A stretch of DNA of 64,000 nucleotides, from contig CM074809.1 of the NCBI GenBank assembly GCA_037447605.1, positions 3,654,911-3,718,910 of the forward strand, in the 5' to 3' direction. The DNA is from Zygnema circumcarinatum (lineage: Eukaryota > Streptophyta > Zygnematophyceae > Zygnematales > Zygnemataceae). Below the pieces are notes generated by a model. It had not been told where the DNA came from and did no database searches. It saw only the letters and a program-made list of their open reading frames with translations. Shown piece by piece: positions 40,784 to 56,508 of the stretch. The number at the start of each line of letters is the position of its first letter. Positions within the stretch are counted from its first letter, which is position 1. Both the position numbers and the translations under genes were made by a program.

Positions 40784-41483
40784 CTCATTGGCAAGAAGCT
40801 CCTTGCCTCTCTTGACGTAGTCCTGCGCTCCTGCTAATAATGCTGCCCAGTTACTGATCCTACTTCATTATATCTCCGCAGCATGAATTCGACCATTCCA
40901 TCTCTCTCTCCCCTCCTCTCTCTGACACATCCCGGACATAGACGAATCAAATTTATCATTATTGGCGTCGCGTTGAAGGCCCAACTGTTACGTTTCAGCA
41001 TTCCCGCAAAAGAAGGGGAGACTATTCGTGCCCAGATCCGTGCCAGTGTAGCACAGACTTCGCCTGCCATTTCTTCATGGCCAGTGGTACCTCCAAACGC
41101 GCTAAAGAAACTCCCCGAAAAAATCGCCTTCTTGATCTCGTCTGCGGCTTGTAACTCTTATTTTCCACGCTTTACTTCAATGAATTCCGATCAGCAACAG
41201 AGTTCCTTAGGTCCCCGTCACCATTCACCGCAACAATAAACCCAGTAATACGTAACGACTATCCTGTGCCCCAGGCCGCTCTGAAAGCCTATGGATTGGC
41301 AACACTTAATTGTACTCCCTCAAAGAATTTTTCCCAGTCCGCAAAAAGCGTCTCGCATCCTAACCCGCATCCTCTGTTCAACATACTCGCCGCAACCCTA
41401 AAGCTACACTCATCACTGCAAGCTGCCGGATCTAAACTTGGACTCAGATTTCGGTTAAGCAGCAAACACGCTAGTAACGTCAC
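40784..41483 (-). CDS. Unrecognised coding-looking exons (tentative)
   Basis: Several pieces on the minus strand look protein-coding, but I cannot assemble or name them. They are: a segment after an acceptor near 41421 reading DECSFRVAASMLNRGCGLG and FADWEKFFEG; a segment at about 41174-41245 reading ITGFIVAVNGDGDLRNSVAD; a segment at about 40940-41140 reading ADEIKKAIFSGSFFSAFGG and CATLARIWARIVSP; and a last segment ending in NWAALLAGAQDYVKRGKEL with a stop near 40784. Possible GT donors and AG acceptors exist between them, but not all phases could be closed. They could be downstream exons of the frame starting at 42302, or an old degenerate copy of a gene. Confidence 0.35.
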
Positions 41484-41657
41484 TATTGGCCGACGTCTCC
41501 CCTGTATCTTTTTCCACAGAAAAAAAAGACTGCTAAGATTGAAAACTTCTAAGATACCACTCTCTTTACCTTATTTAATCTCGTTGATTGAATGCTCTTT
41601 GGTTGATTTAACTTCTTGTTTTCCCTCCATCGATACCATTAATTGATTGCGTTGACA

Positions 41658-42302
41658 CTACTCCGTCGCCATAGCCACACTCGTCGACAAAACTAGCAAC
41701 CCCGAAAAAAAGGGTCCAGAAAACAAATCATAGGAGCCCTCTCCATCACCCTCCCGTTCTCCCACCCTCACCCTCTCCCTCTCTCTCTCCCGCTCTCTCT
41801 CCCTCTCCCTCTCTCTCCCTAGAACTCCTCCGCGCATACTCGGAGGAGCTATTGGAGACAACTTTCCACGAAAGCTCCTAGTAGGAGGACCCAAACTGGG
41901 ATCCGCAGGGGAGACCGCATCGCCGCCGGCAGCCATGGCTAAGCTCGAAGCGCCGAGCCACATAGTAGGATTTTGGAACAGGGAGAACCCCTCAGTTCCA
42001 ACACTTCCGCCATTCTTTCCGCACAAGTCACCCCTCGGATTCGCGCCGCCTGCAGCGCCCTTGTACCACGGCGTCCATCCCAAGCTCCGCTCGATGCCAG
42101 CCTTCGATTTGGAGCCTTTCCCGAGATCTGCAGCAGCGATCCGCGTCCCCACTGCCAGCCATGGCTGACATCGAGGCGATTCAGGGCAGAAGGGCGGGTC
42201 TTCATTGTTCAGATACTTCGATGCGCTGCGGATCTGCACGTCTCCATAGTTCAGCCATCCGTCGTTCCACAAATCGTACACTACCTCCTTGTAATCTGCC
42301 AT
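41658..42302 (-). CDS. Hypothetical protein starting MADYKEVVYDLWNDGW
   Basis: The frame is open for 214 residues from the ATG at 42302. The first 150 residues have a mixed, protein-like composition with many Trp, Gly and aromatic residues. They include LWNDGWLNYGDVQIR, CQPWLAVGTRI and SLGWTPWYKG. From about 41826 downwards the frame runs into a CT microsatellite and becomes an E/R repeat, so the real exon probably ends before that. I do not recognise a family. It may be the first exon of a gene that continues to about 40784. The opposite strand is also open over part of this stretch, which lowers confidence. Confidence 0.4.
   Translation of the reverse strand: MADYKEVVYDLWNDGWLNYGDVQIRSASKYLNNEDPPFCPESPRCQPWLAVGTRIAAADLGKGSKSKAGIERSLGWTPWYKGAAGGANPRGDLCGKNGGSVGTEGFSLFQNPTMWLGASSLAMAAGGDAVSPADPSLGPPTRSFRGKLSPIAPPSMRGGVLGRERERERERERERERVRVGEREGDGEGSYDLFSGPFFSGLLVLSTSVAMATE
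41763..41821 (+). repeat. (CCCTCT)n / (CT)n pyrimidine repeat
   Basis: Pyrimidine-only stretch of CCCTCT and CT units, probably in an intron or 3' part of the unrecognised minus-strand gene. Confidence 0.85.
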
Positions 42303-43681
42303 CCTCTCCTCCTCTCTCCGCTTCCCTCTTCCTCTCCCTTCCTCTCTCCCTCCCCCCCTGTCTCTCTTCCCCAACCCAAAATTCACACCCCTCCCTGAGG
42401 GCCTTTGCCCTAATTTGGCGGCAGGACCAGGGCCTGCCGTGTGGCGTCAAGTTCGTAAACCCGCGAATCAGAGCGCACCACGTAGGATCCAGCACGTGGA
42501 AAGCGGCACTGCTTTCCACGCGCTCAGCGGCCTTCGGCCACTGGGGGGGCGCCAGGTGACGGCCTCCCCGGAGATCCGGAGGCGGAGGCGAATTATCCAC
42601 CGTCCGATCGGCGATGTTTCCAAGGCGGGGACGGCTGCTCAACAGCAGGAAGGGCTCGTAGGAAAAGTTTTGAAGCCCTTTTTTGTTGGGAAAAAAATCA
42701 GTATGCGGACTCCCTGTCTTCAGTAGTACTGAAGATTTTTCGGTTTTACCGTACAGTACCGCCCCCTTTTTTTCGTTTTTTTAAACCGTTGGTACTGAAC
42801 CTTACCGCCTCATGTGAATGCGTTCCCGGTTCAGATTCGCAAAGTCCGCAAAGTCACAATTTTTGGGACAGAAATAGTAATTCGGGAGAATTTGACAATT
42901 TGCGAAAGTTCTCAATTCTTGAAGGGGGGTTTCTAAGATCCGATCGCGTGAGCAAGTTTGCAAACCGGAAACTTTCTCCGAATTCGGATTGAAAAAAAGG
43001 AAAATGAGACATAAAATTTTCCATATCTGCCTGGAGGTTCTGTCCGCTTACGTGGCGCACTCTGAATGGCTATCAAGGCGAGTTTCTGTACACGGATCGG
43101 CCAACGGTGGAAGTTTCTCAGGTTCTTTATTTTTGACCTTTCATTTTTTTCTCGGGCAGCAGAACGACGAAACATTTGAAAACGCCGTTTCTGCCCTCTA
43201 TCAAAACCTTCAAAAAGTCCTTAAAACGAACGTACAGACGACCGTACATGCCGTACCATTTCCGTACATTCCTTTGTGACTTTGTACGCTCGTGCGTCAT
43301 CAACTCATCATACCACGCGTGTGAGATGCACCGTGCCGTACGGTTTCCAACGGTTCGTACGCCGTACAGATTTTGAACATACGGTTTCGTACATTTGTGA
43401 CATATGTCGCGTCACGACGCTTCCCTGCAACTCGTCTTTGAGGCGGCCATGGCGGCCATGGTGGCTGGCTTTTCAGGCGAGCTGAGCCATGGCGGGGAGC
43501 GGGCGGCCGTCCTGGGATTGCGCAGTAGCGTGTGTATGTAAAGAATGCATGGACGGGAGAAATTGTGGGAGGGAGGTCTTCCTGTAAAGCCGCACTGGGC
43601 TTCCGCTGTTCTTCTTTCTTCGCTGCCAGCTGCCCTCCTGCAACTGCAAACTCTAATCCTGTTTCTCCTTCTAAGCTCGAG
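42303..43681. other. Divergent upstream region of the hypothetical and RING-CH genes
   Basis: No supported gene. A CT-rich leader-like stretch lies at 42300-42360. The part at 43210-43410 is dense in CGTACG, GTACAT and CCGTAC words. The frame of the RING-CH gene is open back to 43532, so part of this interval could be coding. Confidence 0.55.
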
Positions 43682-45405
43682 ATGGGAAACGAAGGTGATG
43701 TAGGGGAAGGTAGTGGCAGGCGGAGGAGCTTGGACGAAATGGAGAGGGAGAGGGAGAGGGAGAGGGAGAGGGAGGGGGAGGAGCAGTCTCCTGCCTCGCT
43801 GCACAGTCCCCTTGCTATAGCCATGGCCGACCTGGACGCTGAGACCGCTGCTTGCCTTTCTCCTGAGATACCCTTAGGGAGAGCTCCCAGTGGGAGCAAT
43901 GGCATTCCTATTGAGGACGCTGCTGCGGTGGCGACTCTGTCGTACTCGACGGTTTTCCATACAGCGAAGGAAGGGAAGAATGTCAGAGCTGCGGCTGTTA
44001 TCCTCACAGACATAGACAATGGCAGGGGAGGGGAGGAGGGTCCCTCACGAGAAGGAGATGCGGAGCCGCAGGGGGAACAGCGTGAATGCGAGGATATCTT
44101 TGTGAACAGTGGCAGTGATGTAGGAAATAGAACTGGCACAGAGAAGAGAGAGGGAGAGGATGAGGGAGGTAGAGATGGAGATGTTTTAATTTGTCGTGTA
44201 TGTCATTTTGAAGTGCGGGAAGACGGCTTAATGCTGCAGTGCGGATGCAAGAAGAGCATGGCTGTCACGCATATGGAGTGCGCTCAGCTCTGGTTCTCTT
44301 TCAAGGGCGATGGGTATGTTTCCTTCTACATTTTTGCCTTTTCCTCTCAGGAGACCATGACTGAATGACCATGACCACTCCTTGTTTCTTTGGTCGAAAT
44401 CCGAATGTGTAGCAAGAATGTAAGGTTAGGTTGTGACTCTGGCTGCACTTTGCTTCCTTTTTTTCCTTCCATTTTAGCATCCTTTCAACGGCTCACCCTC
44501 GCGGCAGAGTTAAGGTACTTTCTTAGTAGTCGCAGAACAGATATACTTTCGGAATCGTACCTAAAGATTACTCCACCACCATATTCCATGTCACGTATTA
44601 AGAGAATCAGGGGTACAGATTGCACGACTAGTGTTACTACTATCATGCATAGGTGTATCTGGTGTACGACGTAGAGTGTAAAGACTTTATCAGCAAAAAG
44701 AAATTAGACTTAAGGAACAAAAACACAATAATACGAAACGGAGATATGTATACATTCGTAGCATAGCTGTATGATTGCAAGTCAGCTCTCCTTTGTAGGC
44801 TCGACTCGACTCGACTGTCCTCGGGCAAGTCAGAGAGTACAGGGTGATCTCACCGTGCTGGCCTGACAATCCTACATTACACTGTCAATCTTTCCGAACG
44901 CCGAACATTCTGCGGGAAAGGACTAAGCTCTTTAATTGACATCCATGAAAATACAGCAATTTATACTGGTGATTTGCGCATTTAAGTATAAATTCCTCGA
45001 AACGAGAGCCTACCTTCGCAGGCATTGAATGCAGGCACGATTCAGAGGTTCTACGAGAGAAGTGCTTGCTCGGTATAATTCCTTTCGCCATCACATTTGT
45101 TGCAATATTATGTGCTTGCAAGCTTCGTTATTGACTCCACGTGATAAGCGGCTTGCAGAATATGTGAGATATGCTCAAAGCCGGTGCTCAACCTTCCTCC
45201 TTGCTCCCTTGCAAGCACGAAAGGAGATACAGCCGAGCCCCCTCCTCCTCCAGAATGTCCCTCCTTCTGCCCCTTGCAGCTGCGGGAGCGTGCCCTCCAA
45301 TGCATAGCAACCGCACTCGGTTGCCTCACTCTCGGAGTCGGGCCCTGCTTGCAATCCATGAGCGAAAGGGATCAAGAGGATACCGAAGTCTTGGGCGAAG
45401 GCTAG
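43682..45405 (+). CDS. RING-CH (RINGv, MARCH-type) zinc-finger protein, probable E3 ligase
   Basis: Two exons: 43682-44313 and 45159-45405, 292 residues; phases close exactly. The finger is split by the intron: CRVC (Cys171, Cys174), then LQCGCKK, THMEC and, after the junction, CEIC. That is the C4HC3 order of RINGv domains, which bind E2 enzymes and often ubiquitinate membrane proteins. The tail after the finger has a hydrophobic stretch (ALQCIATALGCLTLGVG) that may be a membrane segment. The N-terminal 165 residues are acidic and disordered, with an E/R repeat encoded by a GAGAGG microsatellite at 43740-43783. The start is uncertain: an in-frame ATG at 43532 would add 50 residues without family similarity. 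Confidence 0.82.
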
Positions 45406-47582
45406 CTTGCTATTAGGTGTGTTTTGAGATATATTTGGTAGATAAAGCTGGTCACATAGTGCTGCCGGCCTCCACTTCTATCAGGTCAGAAAGTGTTGGC
45501 AGGAATAACGTTATAGCGCGACCTATTATTTTTCTTGTAGGTGCAGTTATGCAGAGATGTACTAATACTTAGGTCGAGCCGAAACTGGTTTCGAGCAAGT
45601 GGAACTCGGAATGTGTATTTTCAAATATAGCCCTTCCAGCTAAAGCTTTTTCCTCGTCTTCTGTGAGTTTGCTCTATGTTTTGGTTTCTTTCAGAAGGTT
45701 CTTTGGCTAGCAGGGGAATGCCATGGATTCAAAGGGTTGTCCATTCGAAGGGGCTTTCCAATCCAAGCTCTGAATGTTTTGAATTCCTCGCAAATCACAA
45801 AGTGTGAGAGATGAGTCGTAGTGCAAATAACCTGCAAAGGAACGTACCTTAAGCCATGCAAAACATTACTTTTACAGTCGTCTGAACCATGAAAAGTGTT
45901 AGAAAACCTATATGGGAAGGACCCCTGGTGGCTGGTGCATCTAAAATGTTATAAGGCATAGATGCATCAGTTAGTTCCATTTCAATTTTTAAAATTTTTA
46001 AACTTGTACTGAAAACTGTTTCAATAAAATGAACCGTTTGATTGATTGTTTTATGCATAGGCAATCTTTTTTCCATAGCTTATCTGCCAGTACAATGAGA
46101 TGCATAATATTTTACATGATTCAGAAGTTCCACGACTAATGGAAAGAACGTTGAGGGTGCTTAAGCTTACACCTCTCACGTCTGGCAGGCAATCGCAACA
46201 TTAATTTTCTTCCTCCACCTTCGTATCCAGTGACTTTAGATTAGCTAGTAAAAAAGGTGGCTAGGCCGTGGGGGGTCGAGAAGGCCTAACTCCCGCCCCT
46301 CCTTTGTGTGAGTACGTATAGGCTCTAGCTACCCTTCGTCTACATACAGTAGACTCCCTCCTGCTATGCTAAGTGGGTGAATGCAATTTTTTGATAGAGG
46401 AATGGGAAGCTTTTGCAGTGGAGCTAGCACTCCTCAGGTGGTGGCCACACAACACATCCTTCTCTTTCTTGGAGACAAAATTCCGTAAATATCAATGCTG
46501 CCAACTTCGAGGTGTCCCAAGCCGCCAAGGAACAGGGGGCGCCCCTCGAAGGTCCAAGCAGTGCTGGGGGAGGAGGGGGAGGCCGAAGTCGGGAATTAAT
46601 TTTGCACGCTGCATGTCAGAGATGATGAATCAGATGAGAAAAACATTGGAGAGTTATGCCTTTTTAAACTCGTGACACTCATCCAAGGGTCACAAGTATA
46701 ATAGCCCAAGATATAGCTCATTGCACCACAACATCTACCCTCAAGTATTGGCAAAATTGAGCAATCAACCTTGACGCAAAGCCAGAATCGTTCATTTTAA
46801 GTGCTGTAAAAGTGGATAGAAATCACGTACTTGGACGTAATCGTGAAGGTGAGAACGAAAGCAGATATTTCTCGGAGCCCGCCTCGGTTAACAACCTCAT
46901 TTCTTCCTGCAATGCCGAAAGGGGAAGCAAATCAGCAACCGTTGGCTTAGCAGGCTTGAAACACCCAAAGGCAGCCAGTTCAGAACACGTGCATTTCGGG
47001 ATTCCTGGCAGCAGACAGGCAGCAGAGAATGTACAAATAATTGCAATACAATAATCAGAAGCGAAGGGACTACAAGGAAAACTTCTCTACTGCTCATTGC
47101 ACTCGCTCTCTGCAGACACAGTCGGCTACGTGCATCGCAAACACTGAAGCAGGAAAACAAAAGATGTCTGCTTGTCTGCTGCCCGTTTGCCATCAGACTC
47201 ACCCTTTCTTTGCGCTCCGACTTCTCGAACTCGTCAACCACTCCTGCCGTACTTAACCCAATCAAGAGGTATCACTGTTGTGGAACTGGAGGAGATAGCT
47301 GAGTGTGAGCAAGCCAAGAAGTTGAGGAACAAGAGGAGGAGTGCGATTTATCTCCGCCACACGACTCGTAAAGCTGCTACAACACTTGTGCAGCCATCTA
47401 AGCTATTCAAGCGCTTCAGACATTCGTTTATCTTCTTGTCTTGTTGGGCCTCCGAGAAGCATTTCTGCATTATCTGCTTCTCTCCTTCGTGAACGTGCCG
47501 ACTAAAACATGCCTCACCCTGCGGGTCTACGTCAAATGCAAAGCTGCAAGAGAAAACCCTAATTTTGCTTCTCCAGCAGGGT
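45406..47582. other. Spacer between the RING-CH gene and the hypothetical plastid protein
   Basis: Mostly AT-rich DNA with no supported gene. A possible second exon of the minus-strand hypothetical gene lies at about 47348-47545. A 101-codon frame at 46373-46675 (+) has no recognisable feature. Confidence 0.5.
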
Positions 47583-48209
47583 TTACAATGCCCTTCCACC
47601 TCCCTCCTCCCCCGGAAACTTCTTTACATCCTCATCCCTATCCAAATCCTCTGCATCCTGTCGTCCCTTCCTTTCAAAGTAAACATCCCCTGAGACAAAC
47701 CTCCTCACCACATCCTCCCTCCTCTCCAAAGTCCTCCGCAATGCTTCCGCTTTCTCCTTCTCCATGCACTCCTTCTTTATCTCTCGCTTCGATCTCTTCA
47801 TTCTCTCCTGCACAGCTTTCCATTGCTCTGGCACAAGGCTTTCTCTTACAACTGCTTCCTCCTTCCGTGGCGGAGGCTTTCTAGCAGGCTCGATCCTCTC
47901 AAACACATGGCAGAAAATTCCATCATCGTCCTCGTTATCCACCACCTTCTTCTCTTTCCTTTTCTGTCTGCCCTGGCCTTCACTCCTCCTAAGCGAAGTC
48001 TTACCTCGATCTCCGGCTTCCTCAATCGGCAGCCATGGCGGCAAAGGCAACTGCCTCGCTACTGCCTTCTCTTTCGTCGCTTGCTTCGTCCGCGGCTGCT
48101 CCTCACAGCGCAGGAAAGTTAGGGTTTGAAAGTTTGAAGAGATTGCAGGGCCCCGGGGGCTGAGAAGCAATAGAGGAGGCTGACTCGCCGACAGGACGGA
48201 GAGCGCCAT
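47583..48209 (-). CDS. Hypothetical protein with plastid-transit-like N-terminus
   Basis: 208 residues from the ATG at 48209 to the stop at 47583. The first 40 residues (MALSVLSASQPPLLLLSPRG) are rich in Ser, Ala, Leu and Pro with few acidic residues, as in chloroplast transit peptides. The remainder is highly charged, with a DDDGIFCHVFERI segment and a Lys/Arg/Glu-rich predicted helix. I do not recognise a family. A better C-terminus may exist by splicing: AG/GTGGAA near 47599 to TTGCAG/C near 47545 keeps the frame and would replace the last residues by about 65 others, to a stop at 47348. The implied 56-base intron is short. An upstream in-frame Met (48287) gives a basic, less transit-like start. 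Confidence 0.6.
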   Translation of the reverse strand: MALSVLSASQPPLLLLSPRGPAISSNFQTLTFLRCEEQPRTKQATKEKAVARQLPLPPWLPIEEAGDRGKTSLRRSEGQGRQKRKEKKVVDNEDDDGIFCHVFERIEPARKPPPRKEEAVVRESLVPEQWKAVQERMKRSKREIKKECMEKEKAEALRRTLERREDVVRRFVSGDVYFERKGRQDAEDLDRDEDVKKFPGEEGGGRAL

Positions 48210-49205
48210 GGCGGCAGCGTATACCTTGAAGATGTGCGGAGCTCTCTCTATGGCGAGGAAACGGCGTGCGCGCGCCCTAATGAACAAGCAACCCTAAAGT
48301 AATTCCAGATGCTTTTTTAGGATTTTTAGACCTTTAGGGTTGTTCTAGAAAGCTGGTTCGTATGTGGGTTTAGACTCGGCAGTCTGCACTGACGGCTTTA
48401 GTAGCTTTTGCTTTTGCTTTCACTGGCTCTGCAAAGCGAATCTTCACCACCCACTCGCCATCATGAGCAGGACCATCCAGGAACACTCACTGACGAGCGG
48501 TTTTGCTTTTGTTATTAGCCCACGACCTTCTTAACAACCTATTGTCTACGCTTTACAGGTGAGTGCCATGCTATGGTCTGCCACTTACTGCAATATCTCG
48601 AGGAATGTGTGGAAGCAGATTACAAAAACAAACTGGTTTTTGGTATAACATGAAAAAACGATGTGAATGGCTACCAAGCTGTCGTATTGCCCTGAGATCA
48701 ATTGACGGGAGACATTCTCTCCCTGAATTGAGCTACTGCCTCTTTTTCTGTCTCTTTTTTCTTCTATAGGAAGTTATTTTCTTCCTAAAATCCTCCTATA
48801 AGATTGGGTGTACCTTTGTTCAAGAGCGTGCAGACTTTTACGCAAAGTGAAGCTGAAACTGTTTACATCGAGGAGCATTGCAAGGATCGCAATCATCAAA
48901 AACACAACGAGCAAATGACTGTCAGGTCTGTCCTCTTCCACCTTGCCAACATTACGTTCACTTTGTCATTGCTGGCACGTTAAATGTTGAGCTGTAATCG
49001 TGCATCGATCCCTTTGAGAAAAAAAAAAAAAAAAATTACATTACATTCATACGAGTTTCCTGTGACAGCTAGTGGACCACTCGTAAACACTGCAACTGCA
49101 AAATGTTTTCAATATTATGCACGGCAATTCGTACAAAAAAGGACCCAAACGCACGCACACCCACCACAGCAGCAAGGCCATTTTATGCACAAGAGTAGGC
49201 ACACA
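48210..49205. other. Upstream of the hypothetical gene and 3' side of the MFS gene
   Basis: No gene is visible. Telomere-type words (ACCCTAAA near 48292, TTTAGGGTT near 48334) lie just upstream of the hypothetical plastid-protein gene. A poly(A) run lies at 49019-49036. Confidence 0.6.
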
Positions 49206-51001
49206 TCAAGCAGCTCTTGAAGTAGGAAGGGGAGAGGGGAGCACAGAAGGCGACAGGTGAGAGCTGCCCTTTCTCCCCCAAAGCACAATAGCGAGTCCTG
49301 CACTTAACAGGATGCTCGCTGCCAGCATCGCCCCCAAGTACGAGGTGGCAAGCAGCAGAGCAGCCGCAATGAGGGGTCCTAAAGCATAGCCTCCCAAATA
49401 AACAAACTGATATAGACCTAACAGAAGCGGCAGACTGCGTACACTGTACTGCCCCATGCTCTTACTCAGTGAAGGAAACAAAGGTGTTTCAATGAATGCA
49501 AAGCCTACACCGTTCACCGAATTAAGTAGATACTGCAAGATGACACTGCAGGATACTGTGGGAATTGCAAGAGCTGGAAGGCTCGTGCAGACCATAAGTA
49601 TTCCTGTAACAATGCTGCCAAACGAACCGATCGAATTCACAATCGGCCCAGCAAAGTAGGCCGCTACAGCATATACGAGATTGTTGAGCCCGAAAGCAGT
49701 GCCTGCAATTGAAGTTTTCGCACCACAGGAAATAGAAAGGAAAGAAGGAACCACAACTTCGAGCACTCCCCAAACCACAGACTGTGTAAATGCAATGTAG
49801 ATGACTCCGAAGGCTTGCGGGTCCCTGCAAATGAGCCCCAACATGCGAACTATCTCGAAAACTGGTTTTGAGCTCGACCCATCACTTCGATTCTCCCCGT
49901 CTCGGTCTGCCTCGAAGTGTTCTACTTTGATAGGAATTGGGTTGGGAGAACTTTCCACAATGTCGATCGGTTTGGTTTCCAGAGCCGAGTGTTTAACTTC
50001 ATCTCTATCACTGCGTCGAAGGGGTGTTGGGTAGAATAAGACCACTGCAGCCATAACTGCTTCTAATAAAGCTGTAATGGAAAAGGGAATCCATGGCTCT
50101 GCATACTCGTAAAGCAAGGCACCCCCTACCGGTCCGACGAAACCTCCAATGGAAACCCAACAGTAGAGAACACCGAGAGTTCCCACAAAAGATGACAACT
50201 TTGAGCTACTCTCAATACTCTTAATACTCACTCGCTCTCTCTCCCTCTCACAATTCATCGCATTCACCACATTCATTCTGAATGTGGGATTCGCCACACC
50301 TTCCCCATCACCCCCCTCTGAGGAACGCTCCTCTCCGTCTATACCTATTTTTTCTAATTGAACATCTTCGCTTCCTTTTCCTGCACGAGGACTGCAGAAA
50401 ATATGCGAGACGAATAAAAAAGCTGCCGTTCTGATAGTCACCATGCCGAGCCCTTGCGCAAAACATGCGAAGGCGATCATTCTCCAATTTTGGGGAAATG
50501 CTAAAAAGAGGCTTGATACAGCATAGAGCACAAAAGCGGCTGTGAGAAGGCTCCTTTCGCCAAAGCGCGATGCAAAAATTCCCGTGGGAACAGCCCACAA
50601 GATGGCGGCGAAGCTCCTAAGGCCGAGGAGGAGAGCGATATCTTCCTGGCCAAAGTGAAAGGTTTCCGAGTAGGCGGGGAGGATGGGAGGGACCATAAAG
50701 AAGGCGATGGACTCCACAAACACAGATACTGCATCATCATCGAAAAATCGCAAGATTAAAAATAATAATAATAATAACAATAATAATAATATTAGCGGTT
50801 AGTAATGGTTTTGATTCCAGTGATACAAACCCAATTCATATATTCCTTGCTGTTTTAGGCGTAATTGAAGCTAATTAGGAGTGAGGAGTAGAGCTTAAGA
50901 CCTGCAAGGAGGTTGAGGTAGCCTCGCTCTCCCACTGCTAAAGGTAACTGAATATCTCCATCAGTGTGGTCCCCTTTAGTGTCTTCTTGTTGCTGCTTCA
51001 T
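49206..51001 (-). CDS. DHA1-type MFS transporter, vesicular-amine-transporter-like
   Basis: Two exons: 50902-51001 and 49206-50728, 540 residues. Exon 1 encodes a short cytosolic N-terminus. The junction lies inside membrane helix 1 (NLLA/VSVFVESIAFFMVPPILP), which reads correctly only after splicing. About twelve membrane helices are visible, with the loop 2-3 motif-A-like ASRFGERSLL, a long charged central loop after helix 6, and hydrophobic helices to the end. Such proteins are proton-coupled antiporters of small organic cations or drugs. The pattern of helices 1, 2 and 5 resembles VMAT/VAChT-like members, but the substrate is unknown. The gene lies next to, and divergent from, two ZIFL transporters. 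Confidence 0.85.
50759..50794 (+). repeat. (AAT)n microsatellite, MFS intron 1
   Basis: AAT/ATA trinucleotide run in the only intron of the DHA1-type MFS gene. Confidence 0.85.
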
Positions 51002-52546
51002 TCTTTCTGCAGCTTTCTATTATTAACTCAGCACATTTCAGTCGCCTTTGGATGCCCTAAGAAGCGGCTTGCAACAAAAGGAGTGTTAAAAAAAAGGTCG
51101 AACGATATTCTTTAGATTTTGCTCGATTGGAAAGTCAAAAAGCAGAATTCAGCATCTTTTGACTTGCTTGGGTCTGTCCCCATCAAGGCCCTCGTCCTCC
51201 CTGCTCTGACCTGCCCTCACCCATCTCGCTCTCTCCCCCCACCCCCCCAACTCTTCCATTATTAAGCTCTCTTAATCGTCCCTCTCTCAAATCCTTTCTC
51301 CCTCCCTCAGCCCCCTCTCTCCCTATTCCCTATTAATTTAGACCATCATCCTCTGCATTTTCCTTTAAAAATTAAAAAATAAGATTTTTTAAGCCTCTCT
51401 TCTCCCCTTCGTTTCAACGTTCAGAGGGAAAGGCCCTCTGCCCCCAATTCGGATCCACTCTTTGAATCCACTCACAGATGATCCTGAGTTCACTTCAGAT
51501 CCGCCAACGAGCTAATGTCGGTGCGAGCGCGCCAGCTCGCCAATAATTTATGTCCCTTGACTTTTCTTGACCTTCCGACCAATCAGCGACGTCGGTGCTT
51601 TCGTCCTATTGGCCACCGACACAGAGGCGACAAACTTCCCGACTTTCAGCCTATGAAATATTTCCACGTGGCACAAGATGAGATCCTAGATCTCTTACCA
51701 CGTGGCAGCCATCCGTGTGGCCGTCCGCCGCGGCTGCCACACGCGCATGTGTGGGGGAGGGCGCTGATTAGAGGAGGCGGCTGCACGTGCAAAGGTCGGT
51801 GGGGATTGGCGGGAGGCGCGGCGGCCGCCCGCCTGTCCGGAAGGAATGCCACTGCTAAGGCCCGAAAGGAGGCGAAGGCGCCCTCGCAATAGTAACTGTA
51901 GAGTGGGAGAGGGAGAGGGAGAAGGAGAGGGAGAGGGAGAGGGAGAGAAGAAGGAGAGGGAGAGGGAGAGTGGAATCACGCTGGAGAAGGGCTGGGAAGG
52001 TCGACGAATTGACAGGCTGAAGCAACGGAGGGAGAGGAGAGTTAGAGAAGGAGAAAAAAAGGCGCGAGAATTGTGAACGAAGGAGAATTTCTGAGAATCT
52101 GTATGTGAATGGCAAGCCGTACGCATAAGCATTCTGTAATTTAGATTTAGATTTTAATTGGCGTAATGGGGCGTTTTCGGACTGCAGAAGTCTTTCTATA
52201 CGTAAACCGTGGGAATAAAACTAATTGAATTCTTTGCTTTCAGTTGCGCTGGTAGCACTAGGAGAGGGAGTGGTGCTGCTCTTGGAAATGGCGGCAGTCG
52301 TAGCAGCGGAGGTATTGGGTTCAGTCTATTGCAGCGAAGAGTGGCAGCAGTTCCATTAGTGCAGTCCATACTAGTAGTAGCGGTAGCGGTAAAGGCCAGT
52401 AATAGATTATTTTATTAGACCAAGCGGCGCTACAACGCGTTAGTAAAGTCCCCTCGTAAGACTTTCTCATGTCCTGATCATCCCTCCATCTCTGTCTTTT
52501 TCCAGGAGCTCACACCCCTTCCCTTTCCCTCCCTCTCGCAGCAGCC
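51002..52546. promoter_or_regulatory. Divergent region between the MFS gene and ZIFL gene A
   Basis: Start codons at 51001 (-) and 52547 (+) are 1.5 kb apart. CT-rich sequence lies at 51200-51340. Two CACGTGGCA boxes occur at about 51666 and 51702. A GGGAGA polypurine repeat lies at 51903-51970. I see no gene in between. Confidence 0.5.
51903..51970 (+). repeat. (GGGAGA)n polypurine repeat
   Basis: GGGAGA units with short interruptions lie about 0.6 kb upstream of ZIFL gene A. Confidence 0.88.

Positions 52547-56508
<3,962 letters not shown>

Noticed and set aside
46373-46675. 101-codon plus-strand frame beginning MGECNFLIEEWEAF
   Set aside because: No family match, no splice context and no neighbours to support it; left out as a gene but worth a transcript check.
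46897-47265. Minus-strand frame with a hydrophobic segment
   Set aside because: No recognisable protein family and no initiation or splice context.
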